64,000 nt of DNA, taken from the NCBI RefSeq assembly GCF_050003625.1, contig NC_134400.1, forward strand, positions 65,585,011-65,649,010, given 5' to 3'. Shown one piece after another: positions 1 to 9,505 of this stretch. The notes beneath the pieces are model-generated. The model saw only the letters and a program-made list of their open reading frames with translations, made no database searches and was not told where the DNA came from. The translations under genes were made by a program, and so were the position numbers. The number at the start of each line of letters is the position of its first letter. The stretch's first letter is position 1. Origin of the DNA: Haematobia irritans. Lineage: Eukaryota > Arthropoda > Insecta > Diptera > Muscidae.

Positions 1-1
1 T

Positions 2-1720
2 TTACGTTTGGAAATGGAGGATGATGCCATTGTGCACAATTTCTATGTGGTTCAAGGCGATTTTCCTATACCAACTGATGGAATAATAGGAAGAGATATT
101 TTATCTGAATATTTATGCAGAATTGATTTTGAGACATACACAATTACGTTTAACGTAAATAATACAGATGTGGTATTACCCATGAGTACTAGACCGGTGA
201 CTCACCGCTGTATAACTATACCATCAAGGTTAGAAATCATTTTGCCACTGAACATTAAAGTTGAAGAAGAAAATATAGTATTCAACAAAGAATTAGAAGA
301 AGGAGTTTATCTAGCCAATTGCATTATACCAGCACACGGGGTTGTTCATGTTAAATTACCGAACTCCACTGATAAAGATGTAACTATAGATAATATTGAT
401 TGTGAGTTGAATCCTTTAAGTGATTATCATGTCTGCCACACAACTACTAACCAATACGAGAAAAACACAACTAGGTTGGACACTTTATTGGAATCATTGG
501 ATATTGGTACAAGTGATCCAGAAGCTAAAGAGTCGATAATAGATATCTTTACGGAATTTCAGGATATTTTCCATTTACCTGGAGAGAAGCTTACCGTAAA
601 CAATTTTTATACTCAACGCATTGAGACTTTAGATTCCATTCCAGTTTACATAAAGAACTACAGACTCCCACAGACACAAATGGGAGAAATTAACAAAAAG
701 GTTGCACAACTTTTGGAAGACGACATAATTGAAGATTCTGTCAGTCCTTACAATTCACCATTATTGGTTGTACCAAAGAAATCCACAGATGGGCAAAAGA
801 AATGGCGTTTGGTGGTTGATTTTAGGAAACTCAACGACAGGATAGTAAATGATAAGTTTCCATTAACGAGGATTGAAGACGTTTTAGACAGACTTGGTAG
901 AGCTAAGTATTTCTCAACACTTGATATGACAAGCTCGTTCCACCAAATAAATCTTCACAGCGAATCGCGTCCACTCACAGCTTTCTCAACTGGAAATTGA
1001 CATTATCAATTCAAACGTTTACCATTTGGTTTGAAAATTTCATCAAATAGTTTTCAAAGAATGCTAACAGTTGCTTTAAGTGGTTTAGATGTATCCGCTT
1101 TTCTTTACGTGGATGACATCATCGTTTTTGGATGTAGTCTCCAACATCACAACGAAAATTTGCGAGATGTATTTCGAAGATTGAAAAAATTCAACCTTAA
1201 ATTAAATGCAAACAAATGCAGCTTTTTGAAGCCGGAGGTAGTCTATTTGGGACATCTCATAACGGATAAAGGAATGAAGACTGATCCAGCCAAAGATGAA
1301 GTAATAAGACAATATCCAGTACCAACTAATGCTGATGAAGTCAGACGATTTGTACCCTTTTGTAATTATTATAGGGGCTTTATACTGAACTTTGCCGATA
1401 AAGCAAAATGCTTGAATATGCTTCTGAAAAAGAATCAGAAATTCGAATGGAATTTACAGTGCCAAAGTGTATTTGAAACTTTAAAAACAAGCTTACTTAA
1501 ACCTCCTGTACTACAATACCCGGATTTTTCACAAACTTTTATATTAACGACAGACGCATCTAATTATGCTCTGGGAGCAGTTCTGTCTCAAGGGGTAATT
1601 GGCAGCGATTTACCAATTTCGTACGCCAGCGCTACTCTATCAAAACATGATTTAAATAAACCAGTGTTAGAAAAGGAACTCCTTGCCATTCATTGGGGAA
1701 TCAACTTTTCAAATTCATAG
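2..1720 (+). pseudogene. pol: gypsy pol: protease end, reverse transcriptase, RNase H start
   Basis: The frame is open from the left edge, so the true start lies outside the window. The motif GIIGRDIL near the start is the C-terminal flap of a retropepsin. The RT fingers and palm follow, with WRLVVDFRKLN, STLDMTSSFHQI and the catalytic YVDD box near 1105-1116. The RNase H start (TTDASNYALGAVLSQG) lies near 1550. A TGA at 998-1000 interrupts the frame inside the RT, and the same frame continues at once with the expected RT block, so it is a point nonsense change. The frame is lost near 1704, where the next frame carries on RNase H. The protein would copy element RNA into cDNA in cytoplasmic particles, but this copy cannot. 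Confidence 0.9.
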
Positions 1721-2304
1721 TTGTTACTGACCACAGGCCACTTGTTTCATTGTTCTCACATAAAAATCCTTCTTCTAAGATGACACGTATTAGAATGGAG
1801 TTATGTGACTATGATTTTGAAATAGTGTACAAAAAAGGGAAGATGAATACAAATGCTGACGCTTTGTCAAGAATAAACATAAATAGCGAAACTTTGAAAG
1901 CGATGATTCCCACTTCAATCTAGCGAGACGCTCAAGTCCTAGCCATTACTAGAAGCATGAAGAAAGAGTTGCATGCACAAAAACATAACGATGACACCCA
2001 TAGTGATGAAGTACCAATTTCGAAGCCTGATCAATTTTTAATTTGGGAATGCACATCACCCACTGATATACGAAAGATGAGAAAACTCGAGTTTATACCG
2101 GATATGCAGAGAAAGAAAACAGTATTTGAGATAAATAATAGCAACGTGTCTGTGATATACAGCGATAATCCATCGAACACTAAGGTGACTTTGGAGAAAC
2201 TTATATTGAAGATGCAACAGCAACGAATAAAAGAATTAGCGATGAGCAAAAATGATGCATTGTTCAAATCCATGGCCATGGAAGAATTCAAAACAATAAA
2301 TTAA
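1693..2304 (+). pseudogene. pol: gypsy pol: end of RNase H and linker to integrase
   Basis: After a frameshift near 1704 the reading moves one frame and continues with VVTDHRPLVSLF and NADALSRI, the standard end of Ty3/gypsy RNase H. A TAG at 1921-1923 breaks it. The same frame then continues from about 1924 to 2304 as a charged linker that aligns with the linker of G2 (shared WECTS and SDNP blocks). No start codon is expected because this is the middle of a polyprotein. The stop at 2302-2304 separates it from the integrase finger in another frame. Confidence 0.85.
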
Positions 2305-2324
2305 TACAAAAGAATAAAGTAAAT

Positions 2325-2546
2325 TTGAAAATTATATTATATGAAGAACCAAGAAGCATAAACTGTGCGCAGATAATAGCGGAATACCACGACTCACCAC
2401 ACGGAGGACATTTAGGAGTCCGCAAAACATTACTGAAACTAAAGCAACGATACATATGGAAGAATATGTCGAAAATGGTCAAAAGATATGTTTTAAGTTG
2501 CCCACAATGTAAATTAAACAAACAGACTACACTGAAAAAACAGTGA
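2325..2546 (+). pseudogene. pol: gypsy integrase N-terminal zinc finger, truncated by insertion
   Basis: The segment carries an HHCC zinc-binding integrase domain: H in EYHDSPHGGH and the CPQC pair about 30 residues later. It is nearly identical in layout to the same part of G2. Genuine integrase sequence ends at 2529. The last five codons before the stop at 2544-2546 belong to the left end of the inserted TIR element. The catalytic core of the same protein starts at 17002 beyond the insertion, in a compatible frame once one TA is removed. Confidence 0.85.
2530..2545 (+). repeat. left TIR of the TA-flanked element
   Basis: CACTGAAAAAACAGTG is itself an inverted repeat (CACTG, A6, CAGTG). It matches the complement of 16984-16999 at 14 of 16 positions. 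Confidence 0.75.
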
Positions 2547-3343
2547 ACCCTTTTCCATTGCAAAATGAACTAAACTGTAGTAATATTGACCATGATTTAG
2601 CCCTTAAGATTTTTTTCAACTTGTCTAGTTTATAATTCTCTTAAATTTTAGTTCATCTATAACATTGTATTTTAGTTCATTTTTACAACGCCATAAGATT
2701 TATATACCCCTACCAAGTTAAAAAGTCAGTATTATTTTGGTTTCTTGCTTATTTTTTGGGAAACCCGATAATAAAAATTGGTTAAGAGTCTCTTTAAAAT
2801 GTCGACGACTAAACTATTTTTAAATCAGTCATTCCGTAGTACAGAGAAATTAAATAATTAAAGGAACAACAAACCGTTTTAATTAAAATTAAACTTTCTT
2901 TAAGCAAAAGTACTTTATTATAAAAACTTATGATGAAAGTTCTTAATACAATGTTTTTGTGAATAAAAATGATGACCTCGTGGAACAGAGAGTAGTTCAT
3001 TTGAACTCGCTGTTTGGACATTTTGACTTATCCTTTTTTTATTCATCGTAGGTAATTTTTTCACATATCTTGCTGGAAAAAATGGAAACAATAATGAAAA
3101 TTGTTAAAAATGAACATCGTGTAATGAAATATAATTTTTAATTCTTCATTTTAGCTTGTAACTTACCATATTTGGGGGCATTTTATCAAATGGTGGAAGA
3201 AATTCAACTTTTCTTTGGAAAACGTATCTCATAAAATTTGTACCTGAAACAATTAGAGAAATAATGAAGTATTCTAAATAATCTCATAAAACTGTATTGC
3301 TATCGAAGTGAAGGATATAATAAAATAAATATTCTTGTTGAAA
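2546..3343. other. noncoding backbone of the TIR element, left side
   Basis: The stretch is AT-rich with no convincing gene. It carries inverted copies of the motif ATGAACTAAA (near 2566, 2650 and 2672) that recur at the other end of the element. A putative 70-residue minus-strand reading frame at 2809-3021 has no recognisable features. Confidence 0.5.
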
Positions 3344-3540
3344 GAAAGCCAAAGTTTTAATATAAAACTTACCAATTCTCTATTAAATTGTACGCTGAGG
3401 GGAAATATAAAAATTTGGGTTACTCTGAATGAATGCGTAGCACCGAGAAATAAAATAAATAAAAATACAAGGATTTAGTTTTTCTTTTCAATAATGTTTC
3501 AATAAAACGTAATTTTATTGAATTTTTTGGGAGATTAATT
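3344..3540. repeat. degenerate ~190 bp repeat unit, left copy
   Basis: The unit has the order GAAAGCC, CTTACCAATTCTCTATTAAA, TGTACGCTGAG and a TACTCTGAA block. The same order recurs on the far side of BEL1 near 15450, 15660 and 15840. BEL1 therefore appears to have landed inside a short tandem array of the TIR element. Confidence 0.6.
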
Positions 3541-3627
3541 TACCTTTTACAAAACAATCGTTGGACGGACGTAATCCAGTAACGAATAATAACCAAAGTT
3601 AGACGCCGCAAGACGGTAATGGCGCGA

Positions 3628-3681
3628 CTCGTTAGAAAAATGTAATGTGCATCCAGAGCTTAGGGTACATTTTCTAACGAG
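3628..3681. repeat. perfect-stem hairpin at the BEL1 3' end
   Basis: CTCGTTAGAAAAATGTA (3628-3644) pairs with TACATTTTCTAACGAG (3666-3681), leaving one bulged A and a 21 nt loop. It sits in the presumed 3' LTR of BEL1, beyond the polypurine tract. A role in RNA 3'-end structure is possible but not shown. Confidence 0.6.
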
Positions 3682-3760
3682 GGGGAAATTATCATTTTAC
3701 AATATTTTAAGTCCCCATCTAACGAATAAATTTTGACCATACGAATTTGAACTTAAACAT

Positions 3761-3772
3761 TCCGCCCGCCTT
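3761..3772 (-). promoter_or_regulatory. polypurine tract of BEL1
   Basis: On the minus strand the sequence reads AAGGCGGGCGGA, directly followed by ATGTTTAAG, so a presumed 3' LTR would begin with TG at 3759. BEL2 has the comparable GAGGCGGGGAA at the same place after its third ORF. A purine tract here would prime plus-strand DNA synthesis. Confidence 0.55.
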
Positions 3773-4014
3773 GCAACATCCAGCTATGTTGTAATTGAAA
3801 TTAATTAATTCATAGAATATTACATATGTACAATATATTGATATCAAAATAAATATAAAATGCGTTGTCAGTATCATTTTCAAATTGAGCAATTTTTTTT
3901 TATTAGTTCTTTTAATTTTTTCAAACTTCATGAATTCTTAACTAAATGCTCATAGAGCCGTTGACCCGGAGGGTCTGCAGTGTCTGGGTTATTGGCCAGG
4001 ATGACCTACGACAC

Positions 4015-5123
4015 TTATGGTTGGCATTGACCTGACACTATCCAGCCAAACATCGTTAGCTGCGCCAATGGGAATCCAGGACTCGAAAATATTTGTGTAT
4101 TTAAAACCCGTGCGTAGACATCGGGCCCTAGAACCAACCCCACCCCGGAAGGACGGTAAAACCTTGGGTCGGCCAGCTGGAGACACTCGAAATGTTCCCG
4201 TATCGTATCTGGAGCCGACGACGATGGGGTGACAACACGGGTCAGGTCTGTTACCCGGGCAGAAAAAACCAATTTACTTTCTGCATTGTGTCGGGAGACA
4301 GCAACAAGCGGACAAAATGCGTCATGCGACGTCATCGCTGAGACAAGCCGTAGGCTGAGAGCTAAACTACTACAAATCATACTGTACCCCGCACACGGGT
4401 CGAGGACAGCTCGGACAGGAATTCGACGATCGGACAAGACAAGCAAGAGGACTATAGTGGGACCAAGCGTGACGGTTGGGGATGGAGATATGGGAGCGGT
4501 ATTCGTGATACAGTACGCGGACGAGTTAACGGACGAACTTGACTTGGACTTTCTCTTCGACAAGGTTTGAACGGAAGGACGTTGTTGCTGGTCAAATGAA
4601 TGTAGCAGCGTATGGTGGCTATCTCCACATTCGCGGCACCTCTCGCGACTATTGCAGGTCGATCGCATGTGAGACCTGCCCAGACAGTTTGAATATACCC
4701 GATGCAACACTACAGTGCGCAATCGTTGCTCCAAACGCATGTTCAAAAATTTGCGACACGACCGTAGATTGTGACTTCTCATACACAACACACAGACATT
4801 CGAGTGCCCTCTTTTATTCACACCTGAATTCTTTTCGGCAGTCCCCGTAGGGGATACGATGGTTTGACTACGTTGGTTGCGGATACGTCAGCGGGAGCCG
4901 TATCAGCCCCCGACGGAGGGACAACTTTCTGCGTCGGTACTACCCCTTGTGAAGAGGCGACGACTGGGGTCATCCCGACGTCAGGGACCTGCTCGATGGC
5001 TGGTAACGGCTCGCGAAGAACCGGTGCAACATTATTTTCTAAAATCTCTTTTTCCTCATCGGACATCGGGACGTCATCCTCGTAGTCAGGGAGAGTCTTA
5101 ACAATTTCCCTCATATTTTCCAT
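4015..5123 (-). pseudogene. BEL1 third ORF: acidic region, zinc knuckles, retropepsin-like domain
   Basis: This region follows the integrase where other retroelements may carry env. The first 101 residues (5123-4818) are acidic and proline-rich. The frame then shifts by one at 4818-4821 into a 268-residue frame (4821-4015) that begins with GTG, so a frameshift or indel is more likely than a new start. That frame has three cysteine/histidine knuckles (CVLCMRSHNLRSC, an imperfect NCLGRSHMRSTC, and CRECGDSHHTLLH). It then has a retropepsin-like fold with AVLDPCAGYSM at the catalytic-loop position and a C-terminal half (LQLADPRFY, LVLGPDVYARV, MFGWIVSG). This half parallels the BEL1 pol protease (LRLADTNLF, LLLGADVYPRI, VFGWLITG). 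It is therefore a second copy of the gag-end/protease module rather than an envelope protein. Confidence 0.75.
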
Positions 5124-5170
5124 TGTACTGCGAAAAGAAAGATGACGCTTACTATATGAACGATCGAAAA

Positions 5171-7081
5171 CTATTCGGTCAGTATGACCAATTTTACCAC
5201 CGGTCGTCTTACAACACCGTTTTCCGTTCTCACGTCAGCAACTCTAACGCGACCATCTGATCCCGGGTGGACGACATCCACACGACCTAACTTCCACGAT
5301 GTAGGAGGCAATTGCTCATCACGAATTACTACCAAGTCCCCTACTTCGATATCACGCTGCGGAAATTTCCATTTATATCTTTTCTGTAAGCCTTTCAAAT
5401 ATTCCTCTTTCCACCGTAAGCAGAACTGTTGCGACAGCGCCTTCATTTCCCTAAATCGATGCACCAAATGAAGAGGGGATTCCTCCTCTAACTGTTCAGG
5501 AGGCGCCAAGATCGGAGATCCTACCAAAAAATGGCCAGGCGTAAGTGCTACCAATTCTTGAGAACTTTCACTCATTGGGCACAACGGCCTAGAATTTAAA
5601 CAAGCCTCAATTCTCGAAAGAACAGTCGAAAACTCTTCAAATGTAAACTTGAATCCTGACGCATGCTTCCTAAAATGCGTCTTGAAGCTTTTGACAGCAG
5701 CTTCCCAGAGACCACCCATATGTGGCGCCCCGGCAGGGATAAACTGCCAGGAAAGCTGAATCTGGTATGCGGAACACACCTTATCACGTCCTTCCTTAAA
5801 AACACATCTCAAATCCTTTTCCATTTCGCGTGAAGCGCCTACAAAATTTGTACCATTATCCGAAAAAATTGTCTTGGGACAACCACGTCGAGATATAAAT
5901 CTGTGAAAGGCGGCCAGAAACGTTGTCGTAGACAAGTCTGATGTGGCTTCCAAGTGTATGGCCTTCGTCGAAAAGCATACAAAAACGCAAACATAACCCT
6001 TTGTTATCTTACATGCGCGCCCTATAAATGACTTAATTTCGAAAGGCCCCGCAAAATCAACGCCAGTCGTAGTAAACGGTCTGGTAAGTACAGTTCTCTC
6101 CGGTGGGAGAGCCGCCATGATCTGCGTACAAGACTTCTTCCTATCCAACAGACACCGTTTACACCGGTTAATAGTCGATCTAATCAAAGATGTTAAACGA
6201 GGAATCCAATACTCAATCCGAATAAGACGTAGAACCAACTGGTTTCCTCCGTGAATAGATATGTCGTGAACATATTTCACCAGTAACCTAGCGAATCTAC
6301 TATTATACGGCACTATAATTGGATGTCGCTCACTATACGAAAGGGTAGGACACCTACTCAAACGACCATTCAACCTCATAACCCCCTCCTCATCCAGGAA
6401 TGGATTCAATGACAACAACGAACTCCTGGAACCTAACGGTTTCTTTTCCATCAAACAACCGTACTCATCTGGATAATGAGCCCTTTGAGAAAGAACAGCT
6501 AGACGTAATCTCACTGCCTTTAATTCGGTTGCCGTCAACGTCGTGCCGTGATACACATTTCGACTAGCATGTGAATAATGGGTCCTTTGATAAAACCTAA
6601 ATATATATGCGATGACTCGTAGAGCCCTATCTACGTCAGTCTCAAGAGGGGTCAAATCACTAATATCCCACTGAGAACTAGCTGAGCACAGCCACTCTGG
6701 TCCATGCCTCCAAAGCGTTGAAACTGCCAACTCTGCAGGCGACACTCCGCGACTTCCCAAGTCGGCCGGATTGTCCTCAGAACGAACATGGTACCAATTC
6801 TGTCCCCCAGTATTCTCCTGAATCCTACATACGCGATTCGCAACGAAAGTGGACCACGTAGATGGCGTCTTTCGAAGCCAAGAGCGGACGATCGTAGAAT
6901 CCGTCCAACAATAAACACGGCGAAACTCAATATCTAGCTCCCTGGCTATAGACTTGTAAAGTTCTGAGGCCAAAACTGCCCCACAAAGCTCCAATCGTGG
7001 CAAAGATATAGATTTGATGGGGGCTACCTTAGTCTTACAAGATAGCAAATGGGTGAAGATTTGTCCCTGCGGCGTAACCAC
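5171..7081 (-). CDS. pol: BEL1 pol C-terminal half: RNase H, integrase, DUF5641 tail
   Basis: The frame is open for 636 residues. It starts inside RNase H ([19 protein letters not shown], then [13 protein letters not shown]). The integrase zinc-binding region has histidines in VHDISIHGG and cysteines in CKRC. The DDE core shows D in [11 protein letters not shown] in FSDNGTNF and E in [10 protein letters not shown]. The C-terminal DUF5641 tail ([10 protein letters not shown] through [10 protein letters not shown]) is diagnostic of BEL/Pao integrases. The ATG at 7081 is internal to the polyprotein; a stop just upstream (7169-7171) splits it from the RT connection. The integrase would insert element cDNA in the nucleus. 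The segment is well preserved although the rest of the element is broken. Confidence 0.9.
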   Translation of the reverse strand: MVTPQGQIFTHLLSCKTKVAPIKSISLPRLELCGAVLASELYKSIARELDIEFRRVYCWTDSTIVRSWLRKTPSTWSTFVANRVCRIQENTGGQNWYHVRSEDNPADLGSRGVSPAELAVSTLWRHGPEWLCSASSQWDISDLTPLETDVDRALRVIAYIFRFYQRTHYSHASRNVYHGTTLTATELKAVRLRLAVLSQRAHYPDEYGCLMEKKPLGSRSSLLSLNPFLDEEGVMRLNGRLSRCPTLSYSERHPIIVPYNSRFARLLVKYVHDISIHGGNQLVLRLIRIEYWIPRLTSLIRSTINRCKRCLLDRKKSCTQIMAALPPERTVLTRPFTTTGVDFAGPFEIKSFIGRACKITKGYVCVFVCFSTKAIHLEATSDLSTTTFLAAFHRFISRRGCPKTIFSDNGTNFVGASREMEKDLRCVFKEGRDKVCSAYQIQLSWQFIPAGAPHMGGLWEAAVKSFKTHFRKHASGFKFTFEEFSTVLSRIEACLNSRPLCPMSESSQELVALTPGHFLVGSPILAPPEQLEEESPLHLVHRFREMKALSQQFCLRWKEEYLKGLQKRYKWKFPQRDIEVGDLVVIRDEQLPPTSWKLGRVDVVHPGSDGRVRVADVRTENGVVRRPVVKLVILTE

Positions 7082-7168
7082 ACGAACATATACTACCCCC
7101 GCGTATGCTTTTTCCGAGGCTTCGGAAAAAACATGTAATTCTACCTCACAGTCTGTGGAGTACTTGAC

Positions 7169-7429
7169 CTATCGAGGAATACGAACGTGATTCACCTCCT
7201 GATAGGTTTTGACCAACTTTCGCCATTGTCGCTCAGTTTGTAACGGAAGAGACTCGTCCCATCCTATCTTATCCAACCACACCTGTTGCATAATTATCTT
7301 CGCCACTATAATAACTGGCCCCAGCCAGCCTACAGGGTCAAATAGCCTAGCTATAGCCGATAAAACCTCTCTCTTCGTAAACCGAGATTTTTGCTCAATC
7401 GGTTTCATCTCAAAATAAAACAAGTCTAA
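7169..7429 (-). pseudogene. pol: BEL1 RT connection and RNase H start, cut by G2
   Basis: The frame reads directly out of the G2 target site (CTGC, 7430-7433) with LDLFYFEMKP, then the BEL signature TKREVLSAIARLFDPVGWL and the GPVIIVAKIIMQ block. It ends at a stop at 7169-7171, shortly before the RNase H frame that continues from 7081. Its missing upstream half is at 12241-12566 beyond G2. Confidence 0.85.
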
Positions 7430-7433
7430 CTGC

Positions 7434-8257
7434 TGTAGTGTGACCAAACACACTCTCCACTTCTTCCCCCTTATTCTTCACTTACACATGCATTCCCATT
7501 AACGTACAGTACTCTATTTTTGATCCACTTGCATTCTCGGTGCATTCATATTTTGTTTTTGTTGACGCAGGTCAGTCACACACTTGGTAGTGACTGAGTT
7601 GAATGCACTCAGTGGAGTTCCAATTAGATGTTGGTGGCATGTGACACTTTTCATTGGTTTAGAGTTTCCAGTTGGGATTGCATACATTGTTTTGTAAGTA
7701 GACCAACTGCATGAACTCAGAATTGAGTCAAATGACCACCAATAGGAATTAAGAAAGGCCTGCATCTCAAAGAAAGTAAAAGTATTGGTAAAATGTAGAT
7801 CAATTCTTCATAGAAATATATGCATGTATAAGTGAGCTCCATAGTTCTATACTCCATTTATTGAAATAGTATTAGTACATTTTTCACTCAATAGTCTATA
7901 ATTCTAAGTTCCAAATTTTTTATAAATTCATTACATTTTCGAAAATAAAATCAGAAAGATATTACACAGAGCCTAAACAACTGGCTTTTTATTTTTCTCT
8001 GAGTTGAAGTGGCACTGTAGAGTGCCTGCAACAAAAATTAGCTGGTCTAGTGGCGCTCTTAAGCGCCGGCCAAAAATCGGGCAGGTAGAGATAGGATCTT
8101 CTCCTTGTAATCCTTAAAATTTGTTTCTGAGTGGACACTTGCCTGTACTTCACGGCAAGCATCCTTTATTTTGTCCTTTTGGAGAACGCTTGCCAATTTT
8201 GTTTGCAAGTATCGTTTTGTCTGGTGACCGTTTGCCTACCACACGGCAAACATTACA
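7434..8257 (+). repeat. 5' LTR of G2
   Basis: The LTR starts TGTAGTGTGACC and ends GGCAAACATTACA. It matches 11413-12236 except for A/G at LTR position 17 and T/G near position 480. It contains two adjacent hairpins (8011-8026 and 8052-8067) that are also present in the G1 LTR. Confidence 0.95.
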
Positions 8258-8275
8258 TGGCGATCCTGCGGACTT
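8258..8275 (+). promoter_or_regulatory. G2 primer binding site
   Basis: TGGCGATCCTGCGGACTT begins directly after the LTR end. TGG-initiated sites pair with the CCA end of a tRNA; the TGGCGA start resembles sites of fly gypsy-group elements. I cannot name the tRNA. Confidence 0.6.
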
Positions 8276-8353
8276 CGATCCTGCCGTCATCAAATCTGAA
8301 GAAGGAAGACCATTTGACTTCTATTCTGCGGATTTAGATCCTACAACATCCTT

Positions 8354-8659
8354 ATGGATCCTAGTTTGACACTTAATAATTTAACCAGCAAACCACTAAG
8401 AAGGATGACCTACATAATGTGGACGAAATCGCATTCAACATTCAAAATACCCACTAACGTGTGCACCTTATGTCTCCTTAAACTATATTGTGCCCAAATA
8501 CGATCTGTTCCTATGGAAATGGAACGAGAACGATTACGAAAAGAAAATCAACCATTACGAGAATTGCCACGTATGATGTATGAATTTGAAACTTTGGGCG
8601 ACATCACAAAACATCCCGAAAAAGACAAAGAAGAAATGGATTTCATCATTTCCCCATAA
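8354..8659 (+). pseudogene. G2 gag-like remnant
   Basis: This short 101-residue frame lies about 100 bp behind the primer binding site, where gag should begin. It is rich in charged residues in its second half (MEMERERLRKENQPLREL). No zinc knuckle or other gag motif is visible, and the rest of gag, protease and most of the RT are absent. It may be the gag N-terminus or a deletion junction. Confidence 0.35.
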
Positions 8660-9505
8660 TATAGCTACTAGCATATAATTTAAAAAAATATTTAAAAATT
8701 AAGAAGATTGTAACAAACATATAACCAATATTATTTCTCAATTACAATTATTACTAAAAAAAAAAAACAAATATAATAAAAATTATTATTACAAAAAAAA
8801 AAAGAGAGAAATATCTGCAAAAAGTATATATATATAGAAATAAGTATGGTACTGTTTTAAATAAATTAAAATGGACCAATATTATCCAATTAAATCTTTA
8901 AGTAAATTGTAAAACAAAACACAAATGCTCGTATGACTCAAACTTTTCCTGCGGTAAGGAAGTTGATTTTTTTTTGTAAACTGCGCTTAATGGCGATTAA
9001 TACTTCTTACTTTTACCAATTTGCATAAAGTAACCCACACAGCTTGATTTTTTTGGCTAGTAACTTGTTTGAAACAGAAAAATGAAGATGATTTGAAAAC
9101 TATATTTGAAAAATTTGTACATGCTTGATCTACATTTCGTAAAAACCTAATTTTGATGGCATTATTCTTGGATAAAATGTAACTGTTGAATGGAATTTTA
9201 GGAAAGGAGTTTTTTTTTTCCAAATAATGGTGAAACGTCTATATTTCATTAAAGATTTTAACAGAACGGCTGTTATATCGTGTTTGAATGCCTTAGTGAA
9301 GAAGAATACGAAATTCGAATGGTTGTGTCCATTCAGGAAGCTTTCGAAACATTTAAGAACAAGTTGAATTGGCGGGATTAAAATTTTGCAATACCCCGAT
9401 TTCGACAAATTTTGCAATGCCCCGATTTCGAGAAAGAATTATTAGGAATTCCCCAATGGATGTATCCAATTTTTCCATCCATATTTATATGGTAGGAAAT
9501 TTATT
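8660..9505 (+). other. AT-rich decayed internal region of G2
   Basis: Most of this stretch is A/T-rich DNA with no open frame on the plus strand. From about 9290 to 9420, shifted frames show traces of RNase H (KKNTKFEW, ILQYPDFD) that match the better preserved G1 copy near 1430-1530. It therefore marks the deleted and mutated pol region. Confidence 0.65.

Larger units (their letters stand above)
1..2529 (+). mobile_element. Ty3/gypsy retrotransposon G1, left part
   Basis: This is the internal pol region of a gypsy-type LTR retrotransposon, entering from outside the window. Domains run in the usual order protease end, reverse transcriptase, RNase H and integrase zinc finger. The element stops at a TA dinucleotide (2528-2529) where a TIR element is inserted. 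It resumes at 17000 with the integrase core and a 3' LTR ending at 18468. Several stops and frameshifts show it is dead. Confidence 0.9.

Noticed and set aside
998..1000. Possible programmed stop readthrough in G1 RT
   Set aside because: Other stops and frameshifts in G1 show decay, and the stop is inside the RT fold rather than at a gag-pol border.
4818..4821. Programmed ribosomal frameshift in BEL1 third ORF
   Set aside because: No slippery heptamer or downstream structure is evident, and BEL1 has many random frameshifts; a simple indel is more likely.
4017..5101. Several plus-strand frames of 70-110 codons
   Set aside because: They overlap the minus-strand BEL1 third ORF, which has clear zinc knuckles and protease motifs; the plus frames have no features.
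4015..5123. Envelope gene in BEL1
   Set aside because: There is no signal peptide, transmembrane segment or fusion motif; the content is zinc knuckles and a protease-like fold.
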